Source: an uncultured Mesocricetibacter sp. (GTDB lineage Bacteria > Pseudomonadota > Gammaproteobacteria > Enterobacterales > Pasteurellaceae). Taken from it: 15,629 bases of DNA. The position numbers were made by a program, and so were the translations under genes. Where the stretch lies: assembly GCA_905373425.1 (NCBI GenBank), contig CAJPST010000029.1, positions 1 to 15,629 of the forward strand, in the 5' to 3' direction. Of this stretch, positions 8,371 through 15,060 are shown in pieces. Numbering within the stretch: the first letter of the stretch is position 1; each line of letters opens with the position of its first letter. Under the pieces are notes generated by a model. It worked only from the letters and a program-made list of their open reading frames with translations, made no database searches and had not been told where the DNA came from.

Positions 8371-10509
8371 ATGGAACAATTACAAACCGATAATTCGCAA
8401 TCTCCTTTTTTGTTTGCTGTGCAAGAAAATGTGGCTATTGTCACAATTAATACGTCAGACAGCCATTTTAATTTATTGCATGAGGATTTTATCGGGCATC
8501 TTCGTGCAGTACTTGAGGCAGTGATTTATCAGAAATTACAAGGTTTAATTTTTATTTCCGCCAAGCAGAATAATTTTATTCGTGGCTTTAATTTAGCAGA
8601 GTTGGAAGGAAAATCGACGGAACAGTTAGAAAAATTTGCTGAAGAGGCACAATTGGTAATGAGTGAAATTGAGCGGCTCAAGGTGCCTACTGTGGCGGCA
8701 ATTCATGGCGATTGTTATGGTGTTGGTTTGGAATTGGCATTGGCCTGTCGGATTCGCATTGCCACGGACGATAGCCATACACTATTTGCGATGCCGCAAG
8801 TGCGGTCGGGTTTATTGCCGTTTTGTGGCGGAACGCAACGCTTGCCTCGTTTAATCGGGTTGAAAGATGCCGCTCCATTATTGCTGACGGGCGACAAAAT
8901 TAATGTTAAGAAAGCGTTGGAACTTGGCTTAGTCGATCAGCTGGCTTCCAAAACGGGCTTAAAATCGACCGCACTTTCTTACATTTTGGAGAAAAAAGGC
9001 GTAAAAGAAACCCAATCAAAAACAGCGCAATTATGGAAAAAAGCCAAAAACTTTTTGGAAGTTACCGAATTTACGCGTAATCAGGCACTTGAAAAAGTGC
9101 AGGGCAGCATTTCACTGCGAGCTTTTGATAATTATCCGGCCGGTGAGACCTTGATGAACGTGCTGAAACAGACTGATCCAAAATTGGGGCTGGCGGCGGA
9201 GCGGGCTGGGCTGTGCAGTTTGTTTTTTACTGCTCAATCGCAAGTGTTGCGTCATTTGGAACGAACTGCGCGTGCAATGAAGCTGCAATATAAAGCTCGT
9301 GGTTATGGCGAAGAATGCCTACACGATATTGAAAACGTTGCTATTCTTGGTAGCGGTTTTTTGGGAGCCGGAATCGCTTATGTCACCGCGTATCACGCTC
9401 ATTTGCCGGTACGGATTAAAGATATTCATCTAAATGAGATTCAGAAAGCATTACAGCGTACCGCTACGTTATTGCAACGTGAAGTGGAACAAGGCAATTT
9501 AAGTAGTGGCAGAATGCGCCAAACCATGCAGTTAATTTCCGGTGGGGAGCGTTTTATTGGTAAACCCAATGCGGATTTTGTGATTGAAGCGGTGTATGAA
9601 GATGTAGCGTTAAAACGACAGATGATTCGTGAAGCCTTTGATTATTTTGGTGAAAACATCGTTTATGCAACCAATACATCTACTCTTTCTATTGCAGAAA
9701 TTGCACGCGATGCGCCACGTCCGGAAAATGTGATCGGTTTCCATTATTTCAGCCCGGTAGCGGAACGCAAAATGCTGGAAATTATTCCGCACGCTACCAG
9801 TTCGGAACATACTATTGCGACAGCGATCCACTTTGCTATTCAGCAGGGGAAAATTCCGCTTTTAGTGGCGGATAAACCGGGATTTTTTGTTAACCGTATT
9901 CTGACACCATATTTACTCGAGGCGATACAATGTGTAATTGACGGCGAAGCTATCGAATTTGTCGATCGTTCTTTACAGGAATTCGGCTTTAAAATCGGTC
10001 CGTTAGCAATGATTGATGATATGGGGCTTGACGTGTTAGTTGCTTCTCTACCAAATTTGATCGAACGGTTAGGTGAACGTTTCACGCCGTCGCCGCGCAT
10101 ACAATATTTGATTGAGAATGAGCGTAAGGGTGCAAAAAATAATCGCGGGTTTTATTTATATAATCTGCACACCGGCGAGCGTAAGGAAGAGGATGGCAGT
10201 ATTTACCACACATTAGAAATTGTGACAGCTAACGAACTGGAAAGCGAACAGATTGTACGTCGTTGTATTTTGATGATGATTAATGAAGCTTGTTATTGCT
10301 TGCAGGAAGGCGTGATTCAGAGCACTGATGAAGGTAATGTTGCTTCTGTATTAGGGGCATTTTTCCCGGATTTTCGTGGAGGTATTTATGCTTATATTGA
10401 AAAAGTCGGTGCGCAAAACATCGTGGCGGAGCTGAACGAACATGTCCGCCTTTACGGCGAACGCTTCACCCCATGTGAATGGTTGCTGAATAAAGCGGAG
10501 GCAAAATAA
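8371..10509 (+). CDS. fadJ: FadJ-like multifunctional beta-oxidation subunit with altered hydratase site
   Basis: 712 residues, close to E. coli FadJ. The N-terminal enoyl-CoA hydratase/isomerase domain (about 12-195) is followed by the 3-hydroxyacyl-CoA dehydrogenase domain: NAD-binding GSGFLG at 327-332 and the C-terminal dehydrogenase part from about 500. The dehydrogenase tetrad is intact and correctly spaced (Ser437, His458, Glu470, Asn508). In the hydratase, Glu121 is kept (GVGLE), but the second catalytic Glu of PEV..G is Gln143 (PQVRSG), PGxGG has become PFCGG, and FxAGAD has become FIRGFN. Expected activity is therefore dehydrogenase only. AAGGAG (8359-8364) overlaps the fadI stop codon, 10 bases before the ATG. 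Two uptake signals lie inside the hydratase part. No acyl-CoA dehydrogenase or acyl-CoA synthetase gene is nearby. Confidence 0.9.
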   Translation: MEQLQTDNSQSPFLFAVQENVAIVTINTSDSHFNLLHEDFIGHLRAVLEAVIYQKLQGLIFISAKQNNFIRGFNLAELEGKSTEQLEKFAEEAQLVMSEIERLKVPTVAAIHGDCYGVGLELALACRIRIATDDSHTLFAMPQVRSGLLPFCGGTQRLPRLIGLKDAAPLLLTGDKINVKKALELGLVDQLASKTGLKSTALSYILEKKGVKETQSKTAQLWKKAKNFLEVTEFTRNQALEKVQGSISLRAFDNYPAGETLMNVLKQTDPKLGLAAERAGLCSLFFTAQSQVLRHLERTARAMKLQYKARGYGEECLHDIENVAILGSGFLGAGIAYVTAYHAHLPVRIKDIHLNEIQKALQRTATLLQREVEQGNLSSGRMRQTMQLISGGERFIGKPNADFVIEAVYEDVALKRQMIREAFDYFGENIVYATNTSTLSIAEIARDAPRPENVIGFHYFSPVAERKMLEIIPHATSSEHTIATAIHFAIQQGKIPLLVADKPGFFVNRILTPYLLEAIQCVIDGEAIEFVDRSLQEFGFKIGPLAMIDDMGLDVLVASLPNLIERLGERFTPSPRIQYLIENERKGAKNNRGFYLYNLHTGERKEEDGSIYHTLEIVTANELESEQIVRRCILMMINEACYCLQEGVIQSTDEGNVASVLGAFFPDFRGGIYAYIEKVGAQNIVAELNEHVRLYGERFTPCEWLLNKAEAK
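8798..8806 (+). repeat. USS inside the fadJ hydratase active-site motif
   Basis: Perfect core AAGTGCGGT. It supplies the last two bases of codon Gln143 and all of Val144 and Arg145, which is the position of the second catalytic Glu motif. Confidence 0.92.
8968..8976 (-). repeat. USS inside fadJ, end of hydratase domain
   Basis: Perfect core on the minus strand, read in frame as Thr-Ala-Leu (200-202) in the loosely conserved linker after the hydratase domain. Confidence 0.9.
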
Positions 10510-10512
10510 CCA

Positions 10513-11985
10513 ATGGCATATAAAAACTTACGTGATTTTCTGGAACTGCTTGAAAGCCGTGGTGATTTAAAACGAATTACACAAGAAATCGATCCGTATT
10601 TAGAAATTACCGAAATTTCCGACCGCACTTTACGCGCCGGCGGCCCCGCATTGCTGTTTGAAAATCCGAAAGGTTATGATATCCCTGTGCTGTGCAATCT
10701 GTTTGGTACGGCAAAACGGGTCGCCTTAGGAATGGGGCGGGAGGATGTTTCCGCCCTGCGCGAAATGGGGCAGCTACTGGCGTTTTTGAAAGAACCCGAA
10801 CCACCGAAAGGTTTTAAAGAGTTACTTTCCACGTTGCCACAATATAAACAGGTGCTCAATATGCTGATCAAACGGCTGAATAAAGCCGATTGTCAGCAAA
10901 TTGTACTGTCGGGTGAACAAGTGGATTTATTCCGTCTGCCGATTATGCAATGTTGGAAAGAAGATGTAGCACCACTGATCACTTGGGGATTGACGATAAC
11001 TAAGGGGCCGTATAAAAAACGGCAGAATTTGGGTATTTATCGCCAACAGTTAATCGGCAAAAACAAACTCATTATGCGCTGGCTGTCTCATCGTGGTGGT
11101 GCGTTGGATTTTCAGGAATGGAAAGAAGCTCATCCAAAGGAACCGTTTCCCGTTTCTGTTGCATTAGGAACAGATCCGGCTACTATTTTAGCCGCGGTAA
11201 CACCTGTGCCGGATACGCTGTCCGAATACGCTTTTGCCGGGTTATTGCGTGGTAATAAAACCGAGGTGGTAAAATCCGTCAGTAATGACCTAGACGTACC
11301 GGCCAGTGCAGAAATAGTGCTGGAGGGGTATATCGATCCGAATGAAACAGCCTTAGAAGGGCCTTATGGTGACCATACGGGATATTACAACGAACAAGAA
11401 ATCTTCCCTGTGTTCACCGTAACTCATATCACAATGCGGGAAAATCCGATTTACCATTCCACTTATACAGGCCGTCCGCCCGATGAACCTACCGTGTTGG
11501 GAGAAGCGTTAAACGAAGTGTTTATCCCAATTTTACAAAAGCAATTCCCTGAGATCGTCGATTTTTATTTGCCGCCCGAAGGTTGTTCTTATAGATTAGC
11601 GGTGGTCACTATGAAAAAACAATACGCAGGGCATGCTAAACGAGTGATGTTCGGCGTGTGGTCGTTTTTACGTCAGTTTATGTACACTAAATTTGTGATT
11701 GTATGTGATGATGACATCAATGCTCGTGATTGGAAGGACGTCATCTGGGCAATTACCACCCGTTCTGATCCGGCTCGTGATTGCACTGTTGTGGAAAATA
11801 CTCCGATAGATTACCTTGACTTTGCTTCTCCCGTAGCCGGTTTAGGTTCTAAAATGGGCATCGACGCCACTAATAAATGGCAGGGTGAAACCCAACGGGA
11901 ATGGGGCATACCGATCAAAAAAGATCCCGATGTCGTTAAACGCATTGACGAAATATGGGACGATCTAGGAATTCTCCCTAAGTAA
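10513..11985 (+). CDS. ubiD: UbiD, 4-hydroxy-3-polyprenylbenzoate decarboxylase
   Basis: 490 residues. Removes CO2 from the polyprenylated hydroxybenzoate intermediate of ubiquinone synthesis, using prenylated FMN (made by UbiX) and a divalent metal. The site residues I know for the E. coli enzyme are all present at the same numbers: Asn172 and Glu238 (metal), Ile175-Arg177, Arg189-Leu191 and Arg194-Gly195 (prFMN), and Asp287 as proton donor in YGDHTGY. It starts three bases after the fadJ stop, with a CGGAGG ribosome site inside the end of fadJ, so it is co-transcribed and probably coupled. In E. coli ubiD is followed by fre near fadBA; here it ends the operon with a strong terminator. Confidence 0.97.
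   Translation: MAYKNLRDFLELLESRGDLKRITQEIDPYLEITEISDRTLRAGGPALLFENPKGYDIPVLCNLFGTAKRVALGMGREDVSALREMGQLLAFLKEPEPPKGFKELLSTLPQYKQVLNMLIKRLNKADCQQIVLSGEQVDLFRLPIMQCWKEDVAPLITWGLTITKGPYKKRQNLGIYRQQLIGKNKLIMRWLSHRGGALDFQEWKEAHPKEPFPVSVALGTDPATILAAVTPVPDTLSEYAFAGLLRGNKTEVVKSVSNDLDVPASAEIVLEGYIDPNETALEGPYGDHTGYYNEQEIFPVFTVTHITMRENPIYHSTYTGRPPDEPTVLGEALNEVFIPILQKQFPEIVDFYLPPEGCSYRLAVVTMKKQYAGHAKRVMFGVWSFLRQFMYTKFVIVCDDDINARDWKDVIWAITTRSDPARDCTVVENTPIDYLDFASPVAGLGSKMGIDATNKWQGETQREWGIPIKKDPDVVKRIDEIWDDLGILPK
10622..10630 (-). repeat. USS inside ubiD
   Basis: Perfect core on the minus strand near the 5' end of ubiD, read as Asp-Arg-Thr-Leu on the plus strand. This is not at an active-site residue. 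Confidence 0.9.
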
Positions 11986-11991
11986 AAGAAA

Positions 11992-12050
11992 AAAGTGCGG
12001 TCGATTTTTTCAGTGTTTTATAAAAACAATCAAAAAATCGACCGCACTTT
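11992..12050. terminator. Bidirectional USS-pair terminator between ubiD and arcA
   Basis: A perfect 19-bp inverted repeat: 11992-12010 (uptake signal plus CGATTTTTT) against 12032-12050, loop 12011-12031. The loop can fold further (TGTTTT-ata-AAAACA). Because the extended USS brings its own T run, the structure ends in T-rich sequence on both strands and can stop transcription from both convergent genes. It contains two perfect USS cores (11993-12001 and 12041-12049). Confidence 0.93.
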
Positions 12051-12068
12051 ATGATAGAAACAAGAAAA

Positions 12069-12776
12069 TTATTCCAGTTCTCCGCAGAAACGATAACCTT
12101 CGCCGTGAATTGTAGCGATGATCTCAGGAGAATCCGGGTGATCTTCAAAATGTTTGCGGATGCGACGAATGGTAACATCTACCGTGCGATCCTGTGGTTT
12201 CAACTCTCGTCCGGTCATTTTTTTTAGCAGATCTTCACGGGTTTGGATTTTCCCCGGATTTTCGCAAAAATGTAACATGGCACGGAATTCGCTGCGTGGT
12301 AATTTGAACTCTTCGCCTTCGGGATTAATTAACGAACGCTTGTTGATGTCTAACGTCCATCCGTTAAAGCGATAATATTCAACATTAGTATCGGCTTTAA
12401 CGCTTTCGGTCATAGTGCGTTGTAATAAATTTCTGGCTCGAATGGCGAGTTCACGCGGATTGAAAGGTTTAGTGATGTAGTCATCCGCACCGATTTCCAA
12501 ACCGAGAATTTTATCTACTTCGTTATCACGTCCGGTCAGAAACATTAATGCGGTATTGGCATTTTCTCGTAGCTCACGCGCCAACATAAGCCCATTTTTC
12601 CCCGGCAGATTAATATCCATAATAACCAGATCAATTGGTTGATCTGCCAGAATACGATGCATCTGCGTACCGTCCACTGCTTGATATACATCATATCCTT
12701 CCGCTTCAAAAATACTTTTTAACGTATTTCGGGTAACCGTTTCATCTTCAACAATAAGAATTTGTGGGGTAGCCAT
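12069..12776 (-). CDS. arcA: ArcA, aerobic respiration control response regulator (OmpR family)
   Basis: 235 residues (238 in E. coli). Phosphorylated by the sensor kinase ArcB under low oxygen, it represses aerobic respiration and catabolic genes. Receiver domain 1-120: acidic pocket Glu10-Asp11, phospho-acceptor Asp54 (VIMDINLPG), Thr81 and Lys103 (TKPFNP). Winged-helix DNA-binding domain from about 132 to the end, with the recognition region TVDVTIRRIRKHFE and GEGYRFCG. It is nearly identical to the enterobacterial protein over long stretches. The linker (about 121-133) is three residues shorter. The ribosome site AAAGGAAA (12781-12788) lies just upstream of the ATG. It is convergent with ubiD and divergent from dapD. 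Confidence 0.98.
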   Translation of the reverse strand: MATPQILIVEDETVTRNTLKSIFEAEGYDVYQAVDGTQMHRILADQPIDLVIMDINLPGKNGLMLARELRENANTALMFLTGRDNEVDKILGLEIGADDYITKPFNPRELAIRARNLLQRTMTESVKADTNVEYYRFNGWTLDINKRSLINPEGEEFKLPRSEFRAMLHFCENPGKIQTREDLLKKMTGRELKPQDRTVDVTIRRIRKHFEDHPDSPEIIATIHGEGYRFCGELE

Positions 12777-12823
12777 GTTATTTCCTTTGAACGTTTCTAA
12801 AACCCTATTAACTACTCGGGATA

Positions 12824-12852
12824 ATTGTATAATTGCAACATTCTTGTAACAA
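12824..12852 (-). promoter_or_regulatory. Probable arcA promoter
   Basis: Minus strand: -35 TTGTTA (complement of 12847-12852), 17-base spacer, -10 TACAAT (complement of 12824-12829). The transcript would start about 40 bases before the ATG. Confidence 0.55.
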
Positions 12853-12890
12853 TAGGGAAATGCAAAAATTGTTAAAATAGCGGATAATTT

Positions 12891-12906
12891 TGTGATCTAA
12901 GTCATA
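12891..12906. promoter_or_regulatory. CRP-like binding site between arcA and dapD
   Basis: TGTGATCTAAGTCATA matches TGTGA-N6-TCACA in nine of ten core positions. It lies about 80 bases upstream of the inferred arcA start point, a usable activator distance. It has the CRP-N type core (TGTGA), not the TGCGA core of competence (CRP-S) sites. Confidence 0.4.
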
Positions 12907-13134
12907 AAAATAGGTGAATTTTTTGTTTCCTACTTATAAATCTCCGAGTGTTGTTAGAAAAATGGAAAAATATTGTAGCAACTTATCATATAGTTAAAGC
13001 TATTTTCATAAAAACGCAAGGACAAAATTTATCCTATGCAAAATTCACCTCAAACAAAGAAAATGCGTGAGCTTTTGGTTGAAATATGGTAAAACTGACA
13101 ACCGTTTTTATTGATTTTTAACAGGAAGCAAACT

Positions 13135-13962
13135 ATGTCAGATTTACAACAGATTATTGAAGCAGCGTTCGAAAAACGTGCGGAAATTACTCCGAAAACC
13201 GTTGATGCACAAACTAAAGCGGCAATTGAAGAAGTGATTGCAGGTTTGGATTGTGGCAAATTTCGTGTGGCAGAAAAAATTAATGGCGATTGGGTGACAC
13301 ATCAATGGCTGAAAAAAGCAGTGTTGCTTTCTTTCCGTATCAACGACAATCAATTAGTGAAAGGGGCGGAAACCAATTATTACGATAAAGTTCCGATGAA
13401 ATTTGCCGATTATGATGAAGCCCGTTTTCAGCAAGAAGGTTTCCGTGTAGTTCCTCCTGCTGCGGTGCGTAAAGGTGCATATATTGCGAAAAACACTGTC
13501 TTAATGCCATCTTATGTGAATATCGGTGCTTATGTAGATGAAGGCACGATGGTAGATACTTGGGCAACAGTAGGTTCTTGTGCACAAATCGGTAAAAATG
13601 TGCACCTTTCCGGTGGTGTGGGAATTGGTGGCGTGTTAGAGCCGTTGCAGGCGAACCCAACCATTATTGGCGATAACTGTTTTATCGGTGCGCGTTCTGA
13701 AGTGGTGGAAGGCGTAATTGTGGAAGACGGCTGTGTGATTTCCATGGGCGTGTTTATCGGGCAATCTACCAAAATCTATGATCGTGAAACCGATGAGGTA
13801 TTCTACGGACGTGTGCCGGCAGGTTCTGTTGTGGTTTCCGGCAGTTTGCCGTCTAAATGCGGTAAATACAGCTTATATTGCGCGGTTATCGTGAAAAAAG
13901 TAGATGCTAAAACCTTGGGTAAAGTCGGAATTAACGAGTTATTACGTACGATTGACGAATAA
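13135..13962 (+). CDS. dapD: 2,3,4,5-tetrahydropyridine-2,6-dicarboxylate N-succinyltransferase
   Basis: 275 residues (274 in E. coli). Succinylates tetrahydrodipicolinate with succinyl-CoA in the succinylase branch of lysine and diaminopimelate synthesis. An N-terminal helical domain is followed by the left-handed beta-helix of hexapeptide repeats (about 105-245) and a short C-terminal domain ending GKVGINELLRTIDE. The family signature SYVNIGAYVDEGTMVDTWAT is intact. The ATG at 13135, with AGGAAG seven bases upstream, is preferred over an in-frame TTG at 13111. It is a single gene with its own terminator. In E. coli dapD follows glnD; here arcA is the divergent neighbour. Confidence 0.98.
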   Translation: MSDLQQIIEAAFEKRAEITPKTVDAQTKAAIEEVIAGLDCGKFRVAEKINGDWVTHQWLKKAVLLSFRINDNQLVKGAETNYYDKVPMKFADYDEARFQQEGFRVVPPAAVRKGAYIAKNTVLMPSYVNIGAYVDEGTMVDTWATVGSCAQIGKNVHLSGGVGIGGVLEPLQANPTIIGDNCFIGARSEVVEGVIVEDGCVISMGVFIGQSTKIYDRETDEVFYGRVPAGSVVVSGSLPSKCGKYSLYCAVIVKKVDAKTLGKVGINELLRTIDE

Positions 13963-13976
13963 CTTAAATAGCGATG

Positions 13977-14009
13977 AAATCCTCTGCCTTGGCAGGGGAT
14001 TTTTGTTTT
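13977..14009 (+). terminator. Rho-independent terminator of dapD
   Basis: The 11-bp stem AAATCCTCTGC / GCAGGGGATTT (one G-T pair) has a CTTG loop, 13977-14002, followed by TTTGTTTT. It starts 14 bases after the dapD stop codon. Confidence 0.9.
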
Positions 14010-14100
14010 GGGTAAAAGAAAAAGAGCGGTCAACCTTGAAGGTATTTGTACGATGGTTTTAGGGAAGATAAATAATGCTTGGTTGAACTATGTTAAAACT

Positions 14101-14129
14101 TTGTTGACAAATTTTTCAGTTAGTATAGT
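14101..14129 (+). promoter_or_regulatory. Probable promoter of the repeat lipoprotein gene
   Basis: TTGTTG (14101-14106), 17-base spacer, TATAGT (14124-14129). An exact TTGACA starts at 14104 but would leave only a 14-base spacer. The start point would be near 14136, giving a leader of about 85 bases. Confidence 0.55.
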
Positions 14130-14141
14130 CTGATTAGAAAG

Positions 14142-14212
14142 TTACATTGATTTGAATGTAATCAACTTCGTAAGGAGATGTTCCTTGCGTGTTAAATTTT
14201 TTATTCAAGGAG
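14142..14212 (+). promoter_or_regulatory. Structured leader of the repeat lipoprotein gene
   Basis: Three elements. (a) TTACATT-gatttg-AATGTAA (14142-14161), a perfect 7-bp hairpin near the inferred 5' end. (b) AAGGA (14172-14176), which can pair with TCCTT (14182-14186) across five bases. (c) The gene's real ribosome site, CAAGGAG (14206-14212), which can pair with the same segment TTCCTTG (14181-14187). Elements b and c are mutually exclusive, so the layout could control ribosome access. The pairings are visible; the function is inferred. Confidence 0.35.
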
Positions 14213-14221
14213 TTAGTGATT

Positions 14222-14953
14222 ATGAAAAAATCGTTATTAGGAGCATTGGTATTGGGCGCAACTTTAACAGTTTGTGCGTGTAACGATAAGGAAAAGAAAC
14301 CTTCCCCGGCAGTTGAAAATGCTAAAACGAGTGCGGCCGAAGCAAAAGAAGCAGTGGTTGATGCTGCAAAAGACGTGAAAAATGCAGCGGCAGATAAAAT
14401 GAATGCTATAGGAGAGAAGGCAGCTGAAGCGAAAGATGCCGTGGTTGATGCTGCAAAAGATGCGAAAGATGCAGTAGCAGATAAAATGAGTGCAGCGGGA
14501 GAGAAAGCTACCGAAGTGAAAGACAAGGTGGTTGATGCTGCAAAAGATGCGAAAGATGTAGTAGCAGATAAAATGAATGCAGCAGGAGAGAAAGCCGCTG
14601 AATTAAAAGATTCTGCAATGGAAAAAGCTGCGGAGATGAAAGACGCAGCGAAGGAGAAAATGCATGCAGCAGGTGAGAAAGCTGCTGAATTAAAAGATTC
14701 TGCAATGGAAAAGGCTGCAGAGATGAAAGACGCAGCGAAGGAGAAAGTGCATGCAGCAAGAGAGAAAGCCGCTGAAATGAAAGATTCTGCAATGGAAAAA
14801 GCTGCAGAGATGAAAGATGCAGCGAAGGAGAAAATGCATGCAGCAGGAGGGAAAGCCGCTGAAATCAAAGATGCGGCAGCAGAGAAAGCCGGCAAAGCGG
14901 CTGATGCTGTGTCGGAAAAAGCTGCTGAAATAAAAGAAGCAGTGACTAAATAA
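14222..14953 (+). CDS. Repetitive lipoprotein with amphipathic helical 29-residue repeats
   Basis: 243 residues from the ATG at 14222, chosen for AAGGAG at 14207-14212 and because it gives a clean signal peptide. A GTG at 14189 would prepend 11 residues. Signal sequence MKKSLLGALVLGATLT, then a lipobox VCAC with probable lipidated Cys20 (Cys18 at -2 is unusual). After a short linker come six tandem 29-residue units and a shortened end unit. All are Ala/Lys/Glu/Asp/Met-rich with no proline, so long amphipathic or coiled-coil helix is expected, resembling LEA-like or apolipoprotein-like repeats. Asp21 and Asn/Asp-rich residues after Cys do not settle inner versus outer membrane. A lone gene between two terminators. 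I do not recognise a named family. Confidence 0.85.
   Translation: MKKSLLGALVLGATLTVCACNDKEKKPSPAVENAKTSAAEAKEAVVDAAKDVKNAAADKMNAIGEKAAEAKDAVVDAAKDAKDAVADKMSAAGEKATEVKDKVVDAAKDAKDVVADKMNAAGEKAAELKDSAMEKAAEMKDAAKEKMHAAGEKAAELKDSAMEKAAEMKDAAKEKVHAAREKAAEMKDSAMEKAAEMKDAAKEKMHAAGGKAAEIKDAAAEKAGKAADAVSEKAAEIKEAVTK
14339..14860 (+). repeat. Six tandem 87-bp direct repeats within the lipoprotein gene
   Basis: Units begin at 14339, 14426, 14513, 14600, 14687 and 14774, exactly 87 bp apart with no indels. A partial seventh begins at 14861. The first three (type A, core VVDAAKDAKD) differ from the last three (type B, core SAMEKAAEMKDAAKEK). Units 4 and 5 differ at about six of 87 bases. Length change by recombination would keep the reading frame. 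Confidence 0.95.
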
Positions 14954-14976
14954 CGCATAGTTTTATATTTTAATCG

Positions 14977-15016
14977 AAATCCCAACCGCACTTTTAAAAA
15001 ACGGTTGGGATTTTTT
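14977..15016 (+). terminator. Rho-independent terminator of the lipoprotein gene, containing a USS
   Basis: A perfect 12-bp stem AAATCCCAACCG (14977-14988) / CGGTTGGGATTT (15002-15013) with a 13-base loop, then a T run. A USS core (minus strand, 14985-14993) spans the end of the first arm and the start of the loop. Confidence 0.92.
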
Positions 15017-15060
15017 ATTTTCAGCGTTATTCTATTTTCTTGAATTTTAGGAGGCATTTA

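Larger units (their letters stand above)
12777..13134. other. 358-base divergent regulatory gap between arcA and dapD
   Basis: Holds a likely arcA promoter and a CRP-like site (listed separately). No clear dapD promoter can be chosen. Only a very short frame (13036-13092, 18 codons) without a properly placed ribosome site was found. The dapD ribosome site AGGAAG is at 13123-13128. Confidence 0.6.

Noticed and set aside
13036..13092. 18-codon frame before dapD (ends ...LLVEIW), possible leader peptide
   Set aside because: The nearest AAGGA is about 13 bases away, there is no run of lysine codons, and no attenuator hairpin lies between it and dapD.
13111..13134. TTG start for dapD at 13111
   Set aside because: The region holds the AGGAAG ribosome site for the ATG at 13135, and the DapD family starts at the later Met.
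14189..14221. GTG start for the lipoprotein at 14189
   Set aside because: It would put non-signal residues before MKKSLLG and overlap the AAGGAG ribosome site of the ATG at 14222.
14339..14860. Tandem direct repeats as a possible CRISPR array
   Set aside because: The repeats are contiguous, 87 bp, without unique spacers, and are read in frame as protein.
14134..15057. A 307-codon open frame on the minus strand opposite the repeat lipoprotein gene
   Set aside because: It is a shadow of the in-register 87-bp repeats: Ala/Glu/Lys codons rarely give stops on the other strand. It lacks a ribosome site and runs across the lipoprotein terminator.
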